Shown piece after piece: positions 34,645-47,340 of a DNA stretch of 64,000 nucleotides. The translations under genes were made by a program, and so were the position numbers. The notes below the pieces were generated by a model. The model saw only the letters and a list, made by a program, of their open reading frames with translations. It made no database searches and was not told the DNA's origin. Each line of letters begins with the position of its first letter. The first letter of the stretch is position 1. The DNA is from Dipteris shenzhenensis (lineage: Eukaryota; Polypodiophyta; Polypodiopsida; Gleicheniales), in the NCBI GenBank assembly GCA_047967505.1, contig CM106539.1. One strand, written 5' to 3'.

Positions 34645-35555
34645 TCATGGACATTCTTCATTTGCGTTGTCTCCTTCTACTTCCTCCATGGCGAGCATCC
34701 TTAAAGATTCGTGTATATGCAAAATAGTTTGCTGTGGTATTTTTATTTTTCCTTCTACCTCATATCCCATGCACTTCTTTGATTTCTTTGCCCTTGAATG
34801 CCAAGACACTATGATTGTCTCTGTCGAAACTTGAGAGATTGCTTCATCATTTGGGACCCACTCCTTCATTATATACAATGTGCTGTTATCCATATTCTCC
34901 TTCCTGCCCTTTGGCTCATACCATACCGCTGTAAATGTTGTAGCTCTCCCTTGGTCATCTCTTTGCACATCAACTACTGTTGCAACCCAAAACTTTACAG
35001 TCTCATATTCATCATCCGATGGCCAAACCACAACAAAACAATCGACCTCTATATACTTGTGGTATAAACTCTCTCTTCTTCGGTCCACAATATGGACGTG
35101 GGAGTAATGATACAAATTCATTTTCAAAGACTGGAGCTGGGCACAAATCGTTATGAACATTTGGCCAAAACATATTGCATTCTTCCTTGACATCCTTTAA
35201 GCCTCGCATTCTCTCAAGGTCCTTTATTAAATTTTGTGTCTTGTTAATTACAGTGGTAGTGTGTTCTCTCCAAGTAGGCTTTGAATCAGGATATCTCCGG
35301 AGCATTTCCTCTTTGTATGTAATAAATGCTTTTAATCCTTCTATTTCACAGTTGGACCTCTCATTGAATTCTTATATAGGAGCCCATGTTGGATACCTTT
35401 CCTTGCTGGGAATTGAAGTTAAGAGACTGTAAGGTTCTTCAGGTTCCCATTTTGTATCATGAGAATAATGTTGCCGTTGCATTATAGGTTTTTCATCTTT
35501 TAAAAAAAAACGAAAGTAGTGTGGATTGGTATGACCTGTCAATGCATCACCACCC
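34645..35555 (-). pseudogene. C-terminal remnant of an unknown coding sequence, cut by the satellite
   Basis: Minus strand from 35555: WEPEEPYSLLTSIPSKERYP, one TAA, then a frame reading LKAFITYKEEMLRRYPDSKP and LLPRPYCGPKKREFIP (35305-35012). This shifts into a second frame reading VDCFVVVWPSDDEYETVKFW, ATVVDVQRDD and FTAVWYEPKGRKEN, ending at 34645. The last part has the strand-rich look of a BAH/Tudor-like module found at the ends of some plant transposon proteins, but I cannot name it. Its 5' side stops exactly where the satellite begins. Confidence 0.5.
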
Positions 35556-38500
35556 GTTTGAGAACATTACAATACCACCAAGGTTGAGGCGTATGAAAAG
35601 TTTTGTGCCCATCGGATATCCTTTGCATGATCGATCGAGCAATAAATACTATTTTTGCTCTAGTGTCATGCACATCCGTAAAAAAACACGCTGCTAGGTA
35701 TGTTATCCAATCAAGCACTTATGGGATGGGAGTGCCACTTTGCAGGTAAGTCAATTCCACCTAGTTGAAGGTATGTGCAAAGTATTGTGCTCATCGGATA
35801 TGCTTTGCATTGTCGATCAAGCATAAAACACCGTTTTTTTCTTCGTGTCATGCACAACCATGAAAAAACATGGTCCTAAGTGTGTTAATCAAACAAGTAC
35901 TTATCGGATGGGGGCTCCACTTTGCACGCAAGTCCGTTTTAACTACGTTGAGATGCGTGCAAAGTATTGTCACCATCGAATATGCTCTGCATGGTCGATT
36001 TCGCATTATACAACGTTTTCCCCGTAGTGATATGCACATCCGCAAAAAAACACACCCTTAGGTATGTTATCTGACCAAGTACTTATCGGATGGGTGTGCC
36101 TCTTTAAGAACATTTCAATACCACCTAGGTTAAGGCATAGGAAAAGTATTGTGCCCATCAGGTATGCTTTGCATGGTCGATCGAGCATTAAATACCATTT
36201 TTGCCTTAGTGTCATGCACATCCGTAAAAAAGCACGCTGCTAGGTGTGTTATCCGATTAAGTACTTATGCAATGGGAATGCCACTTTGCATGTATGTCAA
36301 TTCCACCTATTTGAAGGTGTGTGCAAGGTATTGTGCCCATCGGATATGCTTTGCATTGTCAATCAAGCATAAAACACCGTTTTTGCCTTTGTCATGCACA
36401 ACCATATAAAAACATGGCCGTAGGTGTGTTATTCAAACAAGTACTTATCGAATGGGGACTCCACTTTGGACGCAAGTTCGTTTCAACTATGTTGAGGTGC
36501 GTGCAAGTATTGTCACCATCGGATATGGTTTGCATGGTCAATCACACATTATACACCGTTTTTTACCTAGTGGTATGCACATCCACAAAAAAACACGCCC
36601 TTAGGTGTGTTATCTGACTAGGTACTTATCATATGGGTGTGCCTTTTTGAGAACATTTCAATACCACCTAGGTTGATCTGTACAAAAAGTATTGTGCCCA
36701 TCGGATATCCTTTGCATGGTCGATCGAGCATTAAATACTATTTTTGCTCTAGTGTCACGCACATCCGTAAAAAAAACATGCTGCTAGGTATGTTATCCGA
36801 TCAAGCACTTATGGGATGGGCGTGCCACTTTGCATGTAAGTTGATTCCACCTAGTTGAAGGTGTGTGCAAAGTATTGTGCCCATTGGATATGCTTTGTAT
36901 TGTCGATCAAGCATAAAACACCGTTTTTGCCTTAGTGTCATGCACAATCATGAAAAAACACGGTCCTAAGTGTGTTAATCAAACAAGTACTTATCGGATG
37001 GGGGCTCCACTTTGCATGCAAGTCTGTTTCAACTAAGTTGAGATGTGTGCAAAGTATTATCACCATCGGATACGCTCTGCATGGTCGATTATGCATTATA
37101 CAACGTTTTTCCCATAGTGATATGCACATCCGAAAAAAAACGTGCCCTTAGGTATGTTATCTGACCAAGTACTTTTCGGATGGGTGTGTCTCTTTGAGAA
37201 CATTCCAATACCACCTAGGTTAAGGTGTAGGAAAAGTATTGTGCCCATCGGATATGCTTTGCATGGTCGATCGAGCATTAAATACTATTTTTACCTTAGT
37301 GTCATGCACATCCATAAAAAAACACGCTGCTAGGTATGTTATCCGATCAAGCACTTATGCGATGGGAATGCCACTTTTTATGTAAGTCAATTCCACCTAG
37401 TTGAAGGTGTGTGCAAAGTATTGTGCCCATCGGATATGCTTTGCATTGTCGATCAAGCATAAAACACCGTTTTTGCCTTTGTGTCATGCACAACCATATA
37501 AAAACACGGCCGTAAATGTGTTATTCAAATAAGTACTTATCCGATAGGGGCTCCACTTTGCACGCAAGTCTGTTTCAACTACATTGAGGTTCGTGCAAAG
37601 TATTGTCACCATCGGATATGCTTTGCATGGCTGATCACGCATTATACATCATTTTTTCCCTAATGATATGGACATCCGCAAAAAAACACGCCATTAGGTG
37701 TGTTATTTGACCAAGTACTTATCGGATGGGTGTGCCTCGTTGAGAAAATTTCAATACCACCTAGGTTGAGGCATACAAAAAGTTTTGTGACCATCGGATA
37801 TCCTTTTCATGGTCGATCGAGCATTAAATACTATTTTTGCTTTAGTGTCATGCACATCCGGAAAAAAACACGCTGCTAGGTATGTTATCCGATCAAGCAC
37901 TTATGGGAAGGGCGTGCCACTTTGCATGTGAGTCGCTTACACCTAGTTGAAGGTGTGTGCAAAGTATTGTGCCCATCGGATATGCTTTGCATTTTCGATC
38001 AAGCATAAAACACCGTTTTTGCCTTAGTGTCATGCATAACCATGAAAAAACACGGTCCTAGGTGTGTTATTCAAACAAGTACTTATCGGATGGGGGCTCC
38101 ACTTTGCATGCAAGTCTGTTTCAACTACGTTGAGGTGCCTGCAAGGTATTGTCACCATCGGATATGTTTTGCATGGTCGAGCACGCATTATACACCATTT
38201 TTTCCCGAGTGATATGCACATCCGTAAAAAAACACGCCGTTAAGTGTGTTATCTGACCAAGTACTTATCGGATGGGTGTGCCTCTTTGAGAACATTCCAA
38301 TACCACCTAGGTTGAGGCGTAAAAAAAGTGTTGTGCCCATCGGATATCCTTTGCATGATCGATCGAGCAATAAATACTATTTTTGGTCTAGTGTCATGCA
38401 CATCTGTAAAAAAACACGCTGCTAGGTATGTTATCCAATCAAGCACTTATGGGATGGGAGTGCCACTTTGCATGTAAGTCAATTCCACCTATTTGAAGGT

Positions 38501-41500
38501 GTGTGCAAATTATTGTGCCCATCGGATATGCTTTGCATGGTCGATCATGCATTATACACCATTTTTCCCCTAGTGATATGGAGATCCACAAAAAAACACG
38601 CCATTTGGTGTGTTATCTGACCAAGTACTTATCGGATGGGTGTGCCTCGTTGAGAACATTTCAATACCACCTAGGTTGAGGCATACAAAAAGTGTTATGC
38701 CCATCGAATATCCTTTGCATGGTCGATCGAGCATTAAATACTATTTTGGCTCTAGTGTCATGCACATTCGTAAAAAAACACGCTGCTAGGTATGTTATCC
38801 AATCAAGCACTTATGGGATGGGTGTGCCACTTTGCATGTAAGTTGATTCCATCTAGTTGAAGGTGTGTGCAAAGTATTGTGCCCATCGGAGATGCTTTGC
38901 ATTGTCGATCAAGCATAAAACACCGTTTTTGCCTTAGTGTCATGCATAACCATGAAAAAACACGGTCCTAGGTGTGTTATTCAAACAAGTACTTATCGGA
39001 TGGGGGCTCCACTTTGCAAGCAAGTCCGGTTCAACTACTTTGAGGTGCATGCAAATTATTGTCACCATCGGATGTGCTTTGCATGGTCGATCACGCATTA
39101 TACACCATTTTTTCCCGAGTGATATGCACATCCGCAACAAAACATGCCCTTAGGTGTGTTATCTGACCAAGTACTTATTGGATGGGTGTGCCTCCTTGAG
39201 AACATTCCAATACCACCTAGGTTGAGATGTACGAAAAGTGTTGTGTCCATTGGATATCCTTTGCATGACCGATCGAGCAATAAATACTATTTTTGCTCTA
39301 GTGTCATGCACATCCGTAAAAAACCACACTGCTAGGCATGTTATCCGATCAAGCACTTATGGGATGGGAGTGCCACTTTGCACCTAAGTAAATTTCACCT
39401 AGTTAAAGGTGTGTGCAAATTATTGTGCCCATCGGATATGCTTTGCATTGTCGATCAAGCATAAAACACCGTTTTTGCCTTAGTGTCATGCACAACCATG
39501 AAAAAACACGGTCCTAAGTGTGTTAATTAAAAAAGTACTTATCGGATGGGGGCTCCACTTTGCACGCAAGTCCCTTTCAACTACATTGAGGTGCGCGCAA
39601 AGTATTGTCACCATCGGATATGATTTGCATGGTCGATCACGCATTATACACCATTTTTGCCCTAGTGATATGCACATTCGCAAAAAAACACACCCTTAGG
39701 TGTGTTATCTGACCAAGTACTTATCGGATGGGTGTGCCTCTTTGAGAACATTTCAATACCACCTAGGTTGCAGTGTAGGAAAAGTGTTGTGCCCATCAGA
39801 TATCCTTTGCATGGTCGATCGAGCATTAAATACTATTTTTGCTATAGTGTCATGCACATCCGTAAAAAAAACACGCTGCTAGGTATGTTATCCGATCAAG
39901 CACTTATGGGATGGGTGTGCCACTTTGCATATAAGTCAATTCCACCTAGTTGAAGGTGTGTGAAAAGTATTGTGCCCATCGGATATTCTTTGCATTGTCC
40001 ATTAGGCATAAAACACCGTTTTTGCCTTAGTGTCATGCACAACCATGAAAAACATGGTCCTAAGTGTGTTAATCAAACAAGTACTTATCGGATGGGGGCT
40101 CCACTTTGCACGCAAGTCTGTTTCAACTGCATTGAGATGTGTGCAAAGTATTGTCACCATCGGATATGCTCTGCATGGTCGATTACGCATTATACAACGT
40201 TTTTCCCGTAGTGATATGCACATCCGCAAAAAAACATGCCCTTAGGTATGTTATCTGACCAAGTACTTATCGGATGGGTGTGCCTCTTTGAGAACATTTC
40301 AATACCACCTAGGTTAAGGTATAGGAAAAGTATTGTGCCCATCGGATATGCTTTGCATGGTCGATCGAGCATTAAATTCCATTTTTGCCTTAGTGTCATG
40401 CACATCCGTAAAAAAACACGCTGCTAGGTGTGTTATCCGATCAAGTACTTATGCGATGGGAATGCCACTTTGCATGTAAATCAATTCCTCCTAGTTGAAG
40501 AGTGTTTGAAAAGTATTGTGCCCATCATATATGCTTTGCATTGTCGATCAAGCATAAAACACCATTTTTGCATTTGTGTTATGCACAACCATATAAAAAC
40601 ATGACCGTAGGCGTGTTATTCAAATAAGTACTTATCGGATGGGGGCTCCACTTTGCACGCATGTCTATTTCAACTACGTTGAGGTGCGTGCAAAGTATTA
40701 TCACCATCGGATATGCTTTGCAAGGTCGATCACGCATTGTACACCATTTTTTCCCTAGTGATATGGACATCGCCAAAAAAACACGCCCTTAGGTGTGTTA
40801 TCTGACCAAGTACTTATCGGATGGGTGTGCCTCTTTGAGAACATTTCAATACCATCTAGGTTGAGGTGTACGAAAAGTGTTGTGCCCATCGGATATCCTT
40901 TGCATGGTCGATCGAGCACTAAATACTATTTTTGCTCTAGTGTCATGCACATCCGTAAAAAAACACGCTGCTATGTATGTTATCCGATTAAGCACTTATG
41001 GGATGGGCGTGCCACTTTGCATGTAAGTCAATCCCACCTAGTTGAAGGTGTGTGCAAAGTATTGTGTGCATCGGATATGCTTTGCATTGTCGAACAAGCG
41101 TTAAACACTGTTTTGGCCTTAGTGTCATGCACAACCGTCAAAAAACGTGGTCCTAGATGGTTATTCGACTATGTATTTATGGGATGGGCATGCCATTTGC
41201 ATGTAAGTCAATAATACCTAGGTTGAGATGTGTGCAAAGTAGTGTGATGATCGCATATGCGTTGCATTGTCGATTAAGCATAAATCAGCGTTTTTGCCTT
41301 AGTGTCATGGACAACAACCAATAAAAAACATGGTCCTAGGTGTGATATTCTAAAAAGTACTTATTGAATGGGCGTTCCACTTTGCATGGAATACCATACC
41401 ATCGCTTTTGAGGCACGTGCAAAGTATTGTGCCCATCGGATATGTTTTACATGGTAGATTGAGTATAAAATACCGTTTTTGGCCTTGGTGTCATATACAA

Positions 41501-41800
41501 CCGTCAAAAAACACGATCGTAGGTGTATTTTTCAAACAAGTACTTATCAGATGGGGATGCCACTTTGCACACAAGTCAATATTGCCTAGGTTGAGGAACG
41601 TGCAAAGTCTTGTGTCCATTGGATATGCTTTGCATAGTCGATCTCACATGATACACCATTTTGTTCCTAGTGTTATGCACAATCGTCATAAAATACGTTT
41701 GGAGGTGTGTTATCCAAACAAGTACTTATGGGATGGGTGCACCACTTTGTATGCAAGTCAATACGACCTAGGTTGAGCATGTACAAATTTTTGTGCCCAT
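35556..41800. repeat. 181-bp satellite array with three-monomer, 545-bp higher-order repeats
   Basis: About 34 monomers of ~181 bp share GTATTGTGCCCATCGGATAT, GCTTTGCATGGTCGAT and TACTTATCGGATGGG. Three subtypes alternate A-B-C: A has CAAGCACTTATGGGATGGG (35713, 36257, 36802, 37347, 37894, 38441, 38804, 39353, 39899, 40446, 40992), B has AACAAGTACTTATCGG with GGGGCTCC, and C has CTGACCAAGTACTT with GCCTCTTTGAGAAC. A-to-A spacing is 543-549 bp except 38441 to 38804 (363 bp), where one B monomer is missing. Left edge is sharp; monomers right of 41.05 kb are divergent, typical of an array edge. Open frames of 60-140 codons across it are not genes. Confidence 0.93.
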
Positions 41801-42062
41801 CGGAGATATGTAGATGCGATAATATTAGAAAATTCTCGGTATGTGTATATGTGTGTGTGTGTGGCAAACAATTTTGATACAACAAAGTAAACACTTAGTG
41901 CACAAATTATGCACTTCATACCTTGAGTAAATAAGCTTGTTGATGAGGATAAATACACCCTTGAATAAAAGCACAGTTGTTGTATGACCACAATAGGATC
42001 GCTTTGACACCTGTGATTTTGCCCACATGTAAGTTTGCAAATAGTAAAAAAATCATATAATA
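41801..42062. other. Unique-looking AT-rich spacer
   Basis: Contains a short (GT)n run near 41845-41862 and no supported gene. Confidence 0.6.
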
Positions 42063-42600
42063 ATATATTAATAGTTTGCAAATGTGTATAGCAAGTGAGT
42101 AATGGGAAGTGGAAGTGGGAGTGAGGAGGGAGGAGTGGAATGGGACAGGGAAGTAATAGGGGTGTATGATAATAAGTATAAAAAATAGTATAATAATATA
42201 TTAATAGTTTTCAAATGGTAAGTGAGTAATGGGAAGTGGAAGTGAGAGTGGGGAGGGAAGAATGGAATGGGAGAGGGGAAGGTAATAGGGGAGTAGGATA
42301 ATAAGGGAGTGAAATGAGTGAGGGAGTTAATAGGGGATGAAAAAGAGGAGGGTGAGATGGGGAAATATGGGATTTTGGGAAATAGGAGGAGTATGGGACG
42401 TGGTGGAAATGTGGGATGGGAGTGGTGGCAATGGGGAGGAAGAAGAAATGGATGGATGGGGGGAGGGCTAATGGAAGATTGGGATGAGGGATGGGGGTCC
42501 AATGGGAGAGGGGGAGTAATGGGAGCCAATGGGAGAGGCGATAAATGAAAAGCCAATAGGAGAGAGGGGAGGAATGGAAAGCCAATAGGAGAGGAGGAGG
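42063..42600. repeat. Purine-rich repeat with ~138-bp tandem duplication
   Basis: TAATATATTAATAGTTT...AGTGAGTAATGGGAAGTGGAAG occurs at about 42060 and again at 42198, followed by GGAGAGGGG/AATGGGAG low-complexity DNA to 42600. Confidence 0.75.
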
Positions 42601-42736
42601 AAAACCTAATTTTTCTTATATATAGTCTTCCTTCTTCATTCATTCTCCCCTCATTTCATTCATTGAAGCAAGAAAGCAAGGACGATCAAGAAAGCAAGGA
42701 AGAGCAAGAAAGAGTAAACTTACAAACTTTTTCCAG
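42601..42736 (+). promoter_or_regulatory. TATA/leader/splice-donor module, copy A
   Basis: TTTTTCTTATATATAG, then TTCATTCATTCTCCCCTCATTTCATT and GAAGCAAG, then TTTTTCCAG|GTACTTGCA with GT at 42737. The same order recurs at 45205-45334. This looks like a promoter, an untranslated first exon and a 5' splice site. Confidence 0.55.
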
Positions 42737-42839
42737 GTACTTGCAAATTTTTTTGATTAGTTCTTTATCTAGATTTTTTTTTAAAATTTTGAAGAGAGAG
42801 AAACTAGAGAGAGAAAGGTTGAGGGGAGGAGAAGAAGAG

Positions 42840-44580
42840 GATGGAGGGGCTGGAGGGAAGGGAGAGAGAGGCAGGGGCGGGGGGGAAGGGGGGGGCTCGG
42901 ACAGTCTCCCTTGGAGGGGGGGAAGGGGGGGGGGGAAGGGGGGAGGGGGGGGTTGGTAGAAGGGGCGGAGGGGGACTGGCGGGGGGAAAGGGGGGAGGGG
43001 GGGGGCTGGCAGCCACAGCCGCCAGCCCGGGGGAAGGGGGGTTGGGGAAAAGGGGGGGGGAAGGGCTGAGAGGGGGGGAGCTCGGAGGCTGGCGGCCGCG
43101 GCCGCCAGCCCGGGGGAAGGGGGGAGGGGGGGGGAGAGGGGGCGGGGGTGAAGGAGGGGGAGGGGGAAGGGGGTGGGAGGGGGGGGGAAGGGGGGGGTGG
43201 GAAGGGGGGGGGGGAGAGGGGGTGGGGAAGGGGGGGGCAAGGGTGAAGGGGGGGGAGGGGGAAGGGGGTGGGAGGGGCTGGCGACCGCCAGCCCGGGGGA
43301 AGGGAGGGGGGGAAGGGGGGGTGCGAGAGGGGGTGCGAGGGGGCAGGAAAGGGGGGGCGGGGGTGAAGGGGGGGGAGGGGGAAGGGGGCTGGCGGCTGCG
43401 GCCGCCAGCCCGGGGGAAGGGGGGAGGGGGGGGAGAGGGGGCAGGGAAGGGGGGGTGGCGGGGGTGAAGGGGGGGGAGGGGGGGTTGGGGGGCTGGCGGC
43501 CGTGGCCGCCAGCCCGGGGGAAGGGGTAAGGGGGGGGAGAGGGGGCAGGGAAGGGGGGGTCGGGGGTGAAGTGGGGGGAGGGGGAAGGGGGTGGGAGGGG
43601 CTGGCGGCCACGGCCGCTAGCCCGGGGGAAGGCGGGGGGAAGGGGGGGTGGGGAAGAGGGGGGGAGCCCGGGGGAAGGCAGGGGGGGGAGGGTGGGTGGG
43701 AAAGAGGGGGGGGGAGGGCTGAGAGGGGGGGAGGGGCTGGGGGGCTGGCGGCCGCGGTCGCCAGCCCGGGGGAAGGGGGGAGGGGGGGCACAGGGGTGAA
43801 GGGGGGGGAGGGGGAAGGGGGTGGGAGGGGTTGGTGGCCGCAGCCGCTAGCCTGGGGGAAGGGGGGGGAAGGGGGGGTGCGAGGGGGTGCGAGAGGGGGG
43901 GAAGGGCTAGCGGCCGCCAGCCCGTGGAGGGGGGGGCGTGGGTGAAGGGACGGGAGGGGGAAGGGGGTGCGAGGGGGGTGCAAGGGGGGGGTGAAGGGGC
44001 GGGAGGGGGAAGGGGGTGCGAGGGGGGTGGGAGGGGCTGGTGGCCACGGCCGCCACCCCGGGGGAAGGGGGGGTGGGGAACAGGGGGGGAAGGGCTAAGA
44101 GGGGGGGGCTGGGGGGCTGGTGGCCCCAGGGGAAGGGGGAGGGGGGGGAGGGGAAGGGGGTGGGAGGGGCCAGCGGCCACAGCCGCCAGCCTGGGGGAAG
44201 GGGGGGGAAGGGGGGGTGGGGAAGAGGGAGGGAAGGGCTACGGGGGGGGCTCGGGGGCTGCCGCCACGGCCGCCAGCCCCGAGGGAGGGGGGGTTGGGGA
44301 GGGGGGGGAAGGGGGGATGGGGGGGTGGAGGGGGAAGGGGGTGGGAGGGGGACGGGGGGCTAGCGGGGGGAGGGAAGGGGGCTGGCGGCCGCCAGTCTCG
44401 TGGAGGGGGGAAGGGTAGAGGGGGGGGGCGGGGTCGAGGGGGGGAGCGGGAGGGGAGGGGAGGGGGGAGAGGGGTCGAGGGGGGGGCAGAGGGGGGGAGG
44501 GGTTCTGGCAGTGGAGGGAGGGGAGGGGAGGGGAGGGTGGGATCGAGGGGGGGAGGGAGGGGGGTAGGGGAGCGGAAGGG
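42840..44580. repeat. G-rich repeat block with recurring GGCGGCCGCGGCCGCC palindromes
   Basis: About 1.7 kb in which the plus strand is mostly runs of 4-9 G broken by A and T (GGGGGAAGGGGGG). At least 13 times (43010, 43085, 43265, 43388, 43490, 43600, 43745, 43830, 43905, 44035, 44170, 44255, 44385) a core of the type GCTGGCGGCCGCGGCCGCCA followed by GCCCGGGGG interrupts it. Strong strand asymmetry and G-quadruplex potential. Long Pro- or Gly-rich open frames on either strand (up to 400 codons) are composition artefacts. Confidence 0.9.
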
Positions 44581-44636
<56 letters not shown>

Positions 44637-44795
44637 GGGAGCCGAAGGAGAGAGAGGGGAGAGGAGGGAGGGGAGTGAGAGAGAAAGTGAGGGGAGGGAG
44701 AGAGAAAGAGAGAGAGAGAGTGAGGGGGAAGGTATGGGAGAGAGAGAGAGTGAGGGAGAGAGAAACAAGGGAGTAGAGGGAGAGAGGTCGAATTC
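44581..44795. repeat. (GA)n microsatellite and GA-rich tract
   Basis: Uninterrupted GA repeats from about 44582 to 44630, followed by GAGAGAAAGT/GAGGGGAGG variants. Confidence 0.9.
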
Positions 44796-44799
44796 TTAC

Positions 44800-45160
44800 A
44801 AGAGCAACAAATAAGATTTGACTTAGGAAAAGAATAAAAGGGACTTACTAGAAGAAAGTATCAAGAAAAATGTTGAACACAAATTTGAATTCTTATAACT
44901 AAGAGTAGAACTATTATGAGCAAGAGCGACAAATAAGATTCTTGCTCAAATAAGATTACTATCACAAGCAAGAGCGACAAATAAGATTTGACTTACTATC
45001 ACGAGCAAGAGCGACAAATAAGATTTGACTTACGAGAAGAATGAAAGGGACTTACGAGAAGAAAGTATCAAGAAGAATGTTGAACACAAATTTGAATTCA
45101 AAAGGAACGTACGAGAAGAAAGTATGAGAAGAATGTTGAACACAAATTTGAATTCAAATT
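44800..45160. repeat. Short dispersed-tandem repeats (GAGCAAGAGCGACAAATAAG family)
   Basis: The word AAGAGCRACAAATAAGATT occurs at 44801, 44921, 44962 and 45006, and GAAGAAAGTATCAAGAAGAATG/TTGAACACAAATTTGAATTC occurs at 44850, 45058 and 45115. No gene. Confidence 0.75.
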
Positions 45161-45204
45161 TCCCTCTCTTTTTTGAAAATTCAAATTTATGCATAGGAGG
45201 AGTA

Positions 45205-45334
45205 GGCTAGTTTTTCTTATACATACTCTTAGAACTTTCCATTCATTCATTCTCACTCTCTCCTCATTTCATTGAAGCAACCAAGAGCTAAAGAGAAAGG
45301 ATAAGCAGAGCCTTACTTTTTTCACTTTTTCCAG
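45205..45334 (+). promoter_or_regulatory. TATA/leader/splice-donor module, copy B
   Basis: GTTTTTCTTATACATAC, TTCCATTCATTCATTCTCAC, CTCCTCATTTCATTGAAGCAA and TTTTTCCAG|GTGCTTGCATTC with GT at 45335. Same layout as copy A at 42601-42736. If used, the intron would span the GA-rich block and end at 48985, just before the ATG-containing exon. Confidence 0.5.
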
Positions 45335-45599
45335 GTGCTTGCATTCTTTTTCATTCGTCTTGTAATTCTTTTTCTTTACTTACAATTCTTTTTCAATTAG
45401 TTTCTTGTTAAAGTTTTTGAGTTCTATTTCTTAAAATTCGTCTTGTAATTCTTTTTTTTTTACTTACAATTCTTTTTCAATTAGTTTATTGTTAAAGTTT
45501 TTGAGGAGGGGGGTCTTTTAGAAGGCATTACAATTCTTTTTAAATTAGCTTCTTATTTGAGTTTTTGAATTCTATTTTAATTAATTTCTTATTTATATT

Positions 45600-46639
45600 T
45601 GAGTTTGCAAATTTGAGAAATGAGAGAATAGGGAGGGAGAGAAAGAGAGAGGAGAGAGGAGAGAGGGAAAGAGAGAAATTAAGAGAGAGAAGAGGGGCTC
45701 TTGGCGGCCGTGGCCGCCAAAGGGAGAGAGAGAATGAGAAATGAGAGGAGTAGGAAGGGAGAGAAAGAGAGAGAGGAGAGAGGGAGAGAGAGAGAGAGAG
45801 AGATTCACAGAGAGAAGAGGGGCTCCTTAAATGAGAGAGAAGAGTAGGGAGGGAAAGAAAGAGAGAGGAGAGAGGGGGAGAGATATTAAGAGAGCGCAGA
45901 GGGTTTGCTGGCGGCTGTGGCTGCTTGAGGGAAGGAGAGAGTAGGGAGAGAGAGGGAGAGAGAGAGAAAGAGAGAGAGGGAGAGAGAGAGAAAGAGAGAG
46001 AGAGGGAAAGAGAGAGAGGGAGAGAGAGAGAAAGAGAGAGAGGGAGAGAGAGGGAGAGAGAGGGAGAGAGATATGTTTATCAGAATGAAATGTGGCAAGA
46101 GGAGAGAGGGAAAGAGAGAAATTAAGAGAGAGAAGAGGGGCTCTTCAGGGCAATGGCCGCCAAAGGGAGAGAGAGAATGAGAAATGAGAGAGAAGAGTAG
46201 GGAGGGAGAGAGACAAGAGATTAAGAGAGAGAAGAGGGGCTCCTTAAATGAGAGAGAAGAGTAGGGAGGGAAAGAAAGAGAGAGCTCAGATGTGGCCGCC
46301 AAAGGGAGAGAGAGAATGAGAAATGAGAGAGAAGAGTAGGGAGGGAGAGAAAGAGAGAGAGGGAGAGAGAGAATGAGAAATGAGAGAGAAGAGTAGGGAG
46401 GGAGAGAAAGAGAGAGGGAGAGAGACAAGAGATTGAGAGAGAGAAGAGGGGCTCCTTAAATGAGAGAGAAGAGTAGGGAGGGAAAGAAAGAGAGAGCTGA
46501 GAGAGGGAGAGAAAGAAGAGAGTCTCCTCGTAGCAATGAGAGAGAAGAGTAGGGAGGGAAAGAAAGAGAGGGAGGGAGAGGGAGAGAGAGAGAGAGAGAG
46601 AGAAGAGAAGAGGGAGACTTAGGGAGAGAGAAAGAGAGA

Positions 46640-46678
<39 letters not shown>

Positions 46679-46901
46679 AGAGAGGGAATGAAAGAGAGAG
46701 GGAGAGAGACAAGAGATTAAGAGAGAGAAGAGGGGCTCCTTAAATGAGAGAGAAGAGTAGGGAGGGAAAGAAAGAGAGAGCTGAGAGAGGGAGAGAGAGA
46801 AGAGAGTCTCCTTGCAGCAATGAGAGAGAAGAGTAGGGAGGGAAAGAAAGAGAGGGAGGGAGAGGGAGAGAGAGAGAGAGAAGAGAAGAGGGAGACTTAG
46901 G

Positions 46902-46948
<47 letters not shown>

Positions 46949-47181
46949 AGAGAGGGAATGAAACTTCTCTGCTAGAAGAGTAGGGAGGGAAAGAAAGGGA
47001 GGGAGGGAGAGGGAGAGAGAGAGAGAGAAGAGAAGAGGGAGACTTAGGGAGAGAGAAAGAGAGAGAGGCAGAGAGAGGGAGGAATGAAACTTCTATGCTA
47101 GAGGGAGGGAGAGAGTAGGGAGGGAGAGGGAGAGAGAGAGAGAGAAGAGAGGAGGGAGACTTAGGGAGAGAGAAAGGGAGA

Positions 47182-47217
<36 letters not shown>

Positions 47218-47293
47218 GGAGACTTAGGGAGAGAGAGATAAAGAGAGAGGGAGAGAGAATGAAACTTCTAGCGGCCGTGGCCGCCAAGAGAGG

Positions 47294-47340
<47 letters not shown>

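Noticed and set aside
35845-41776. Many 60-139-codon frames on both strands
   Set aside because: They recur every 181 or 545 bp and follow the satellite periodicity, so they are repeat artefacts.
42781-43983. 400-codon Pro-rich open frame on the minus strand and Gly/Arg-rich frames on the plus strand
   Set aside because: They are translations of G-runs and have no domain-like composition, start context or splice sites. Stop codons are simply rare in such sequence.
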